Assembly: GCA_944380625.1 (NCBI GenBank)
Contig: CALWIE010000041.1
Location: forward strand, 1 to 5,696
Direction: 5' to 3'
From: an uncultured Clostridia bacterium
GTDB lineage: Bacteria > Bacillota_A > Clostridia > Oscillospirales > Acutalibacteraceae
DNA length: 5,696 nt
This document shows, in pieces, positions 4,614 to 5,696 of this stretch. Within the stretch, counting starts at the first letter, position 1. Every line of letters starts with the position of its first letter. Under the pieces are notes generated by a model, which saw only the letters and a program-made list of their open reading frames with translations, was not told the origin of the DNA and did not search any database. The position numbers and the translations under genes are program-made.

Positions 4614-5696
4614 CGCCCATGGAGTCCTTCAGTTTAGTCAGAGCGATCTTGGTTTCGGCGGTCGTCTCGCCCAGAAGGGAGGCGATCTCCTGCGCCATGC
4701 GCATCTGCTTTTCGATGACCCGGTCCGTCATCTCAATGGTCTGCTGGCTGATCTTTTCCTTGTTCATGCGCTCCCGCTCTTCCTCGGTGACGTCGCGCAT
4801 GATGCAGATGACAATGTGGTAGCTCTTGTCGTAGATGACCGTCTGCTCCACGTAGCGTTTGTACTCGGCAAGGTAGACTTTTTCGTCCCGGACGCTGCGG
4901 CCAGTGGACATCACATCCAAAAAGACCTTGGGGTCCAGGATGCGGATGACCTGGTCGCCCAGCACATCGCTGGCGTGGCGGATGTTCACAATGCGGCAGG
5001 CGGCAGAGTTGATCTGCTGCACCTCCAGGTCCTCGTTTAGGACCATGATGCCGTTGGGAGAGGTGCTGATGATGGTGTCGGAGAAGCTCTCGGCCTTCTG
5101 GGTCAGGAAGGGCAGGCACATGTTGATGTCCGCCTTGCCCTGGTAGACGGCGACGGCCTTCTCCCGGCAGGTGTTGTAGCCGCAGGCGCCGCAGTTGAGC
5201 TCTTGCTCGGGGGAGTTTTTGCCCATCTTCTGGAGGATCTCCTGGATCTCCTTCTCCCCAGGCATCTGGCGGTGTAGGCCGATGTAGCGGTGGTCTTTGA
5301 TCAGGTCCTTTTCCGCGGGCTGGTCCACCACAAAGTCCTTTTTACCGGCATAGCGGTTGACGGCGATGGTGTCCGTGACGGGGCGGCGGTGCTCCCGCTC
5401 CATGGCGGGACCTCCGATGCAGCTGCCCGGGCAGATGGACATTTCGATAAAGCACTTCTTCAGGCGGCCCTCTTTGATGTCCTCAATGGCGGCCAGCACG
5501 TTGTCCACCCCATCGACCACCATGTAGGTGTAGTCCGGGGAGTCGCAGTTCATGGTGCGCAGGATGCCGCCGGAGGTGGGGAACAGCCGGGCGCGGCTCT
5601 CCTCCAGGTGGTCCTCCCCCTGCTCCACGGTGATGCCCTCCTGCTTCAGCCAGTCAGAGAGCTCCTCGAAGGTGAGGACGCAGTCGGCGTAGCCCG
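4606..5696 (-). CDS. hydS: Sensory (group C-type) [FeFe]-hydrogenase with FeS and PAS domains, partial at its N-terminal end
   Basis: The frame is open from the right edge (first full codon 5692-5694) to TAA 4606-4608, giving the C-terminal 362 residues. A GTG at 5626-5628 is only an internal Val codon, because hydrogenase sequence (YADCVLTFEEL) continues upstream of it. Visible residues 1-100 are the end of the H-cluster domain, with L3 loop EMSICPGSC giving ligands C88 and C92. A four-Cys FeS domain, NCGACGYNTC plus NMC (C168, C171, C176, C193), follows. A PAS domain comes next (about 204-310, from SPNGIMVLNEDLEVQQIN to IMRDVTEEE). A charged helical tail of about 50 residues ends the protein, with no kinase domain. 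This order is that of putative H2-sensing group C hydrogenases. The ferredoxin-like N-terminus and the L1 and L2 motifs are beyond the edge. Its stop overlaps the phosphatase start. The role as sensor is inferred from family knowledge. Confidence 0.92.
   Translation of the reverse strand, partial: GYADCVLTFEELSDWLKQEGITVEQGEDHLEESRARLFPTSGGILRTMNCDSPDYTYMVVDGVDNVLAAIEDIKEGRLKKCFIEMSICPGSCIGGPAMEREHRRPVTDTIAVNRYAGKKDFVVDQPAEKDLIKDHRYIGLHRQMPGEKEIQEILQKMGKNSPEQELNCGACGYNTCREKAVAVYQGKADINMCLPFLTQKAESFSDTIISTSPNGIMVLNEDLEVQQINSAACRIVNIRHASDVLGDQVIRILDPKVFLDVMSTGRSVRDEKVYLAEYKRYVEQTVIYDKSYHIVICIMRDVTEEERERMNKEKISQQTIEMTDRVIEKQMRMAQEIASLLGETTAETKIALTKLKDSMGDE

Noticed and set aside
4606..4795. Histidine kinase output in the PAS hydrogenase
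   Set aside because: The tail after the PAS domain is too short and has no phospho-acceptor His or ATP-binding N and G boxes, so the protein is not a kinase by itself.
5626..5628. GTG as the start of the PAS hydrogenase
   Set aside because: The frame continues upstream to the window edge without a stop and encodes typical hydrogenase sequence. The gene is therefore truncated by the window, not started here.
1..5696. CRISPR arrays, insertion sequences, tRNA or rRNA genes, riboswitches
   Set aside because: I saw no regularly spaced repeats, transposase-like frames, terminal inverted repeats, or RNA-gene signatures. Apart from the gaps already described, the window is filled by genes.

Overview
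The window looks like chromosomal DNA of a strictly anaerobic, fairly GC-rich Firmicute of class Clostridia. A gut Oscillospiraceae (Oscillibacter, Flavonifractor or similar) is my best guess. The main clue is a three-gene [FeFe]-hydrogenase cluster of the type found in fermentative Clostridia. Strongly GC-biased third codon positions, AGGAGG-like ribosome binding sites and intrinsic terminators also fit. The genus is inferred from gene content and base composition, not from a marker gene.

Layout: positions 1-143 are the 3' end of an unrecognised plus-strand gene, followed by a strong terminator at 157-193. A promoter/RBS region then leads into a monocistronic plus-strand gene (260-823) for a secreted or membrane-anchored protein of unknown function. 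That gene ends at a bidirectional terminator (822-863), which it shares with the convergent leftward block.

Everything from 873 to the right edge is on the minus strand and reads right to left. First is a sensory (group C type) [FeFe]-hydrogenase with FeS and PAS domains, cut by the right window edge (4606-5696). Its stop overlaps the start of a SpoIIE/PP2C-type protein phosphatase by 8 nt (3441-4613). After a 32-nt gap comes a monomeric catalytic [FeFe]-hydrogenase of group B type (1963-3408). After a 67-nt gap containing a GC-rich hairpin comes a zinc-dependent, NAD(P)-linked medium-chain dehydrogenase (873-1895). The block stops at the shared terminator.

Proposed working model (inference): the PAS-containing hydrogenase-like protein senses H2 or redox state at a modified H-cluster. 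It signals through its C-terminal helix to the co-translated phosphatase, which adjusts expression or activity of the downstream hydrogenase. The dehydrogenase could be a companion electron sink or source. The likely phosphatase substrate or kinase/anti-sigma partner is not in the window and may lie beyond the right edge. The least explained parts are the roughly 165-residue C-terminal domain of the phosphatase, the Cys-rich N-terminal module of the hydrogenase, and the small membrane protein at 260-823.
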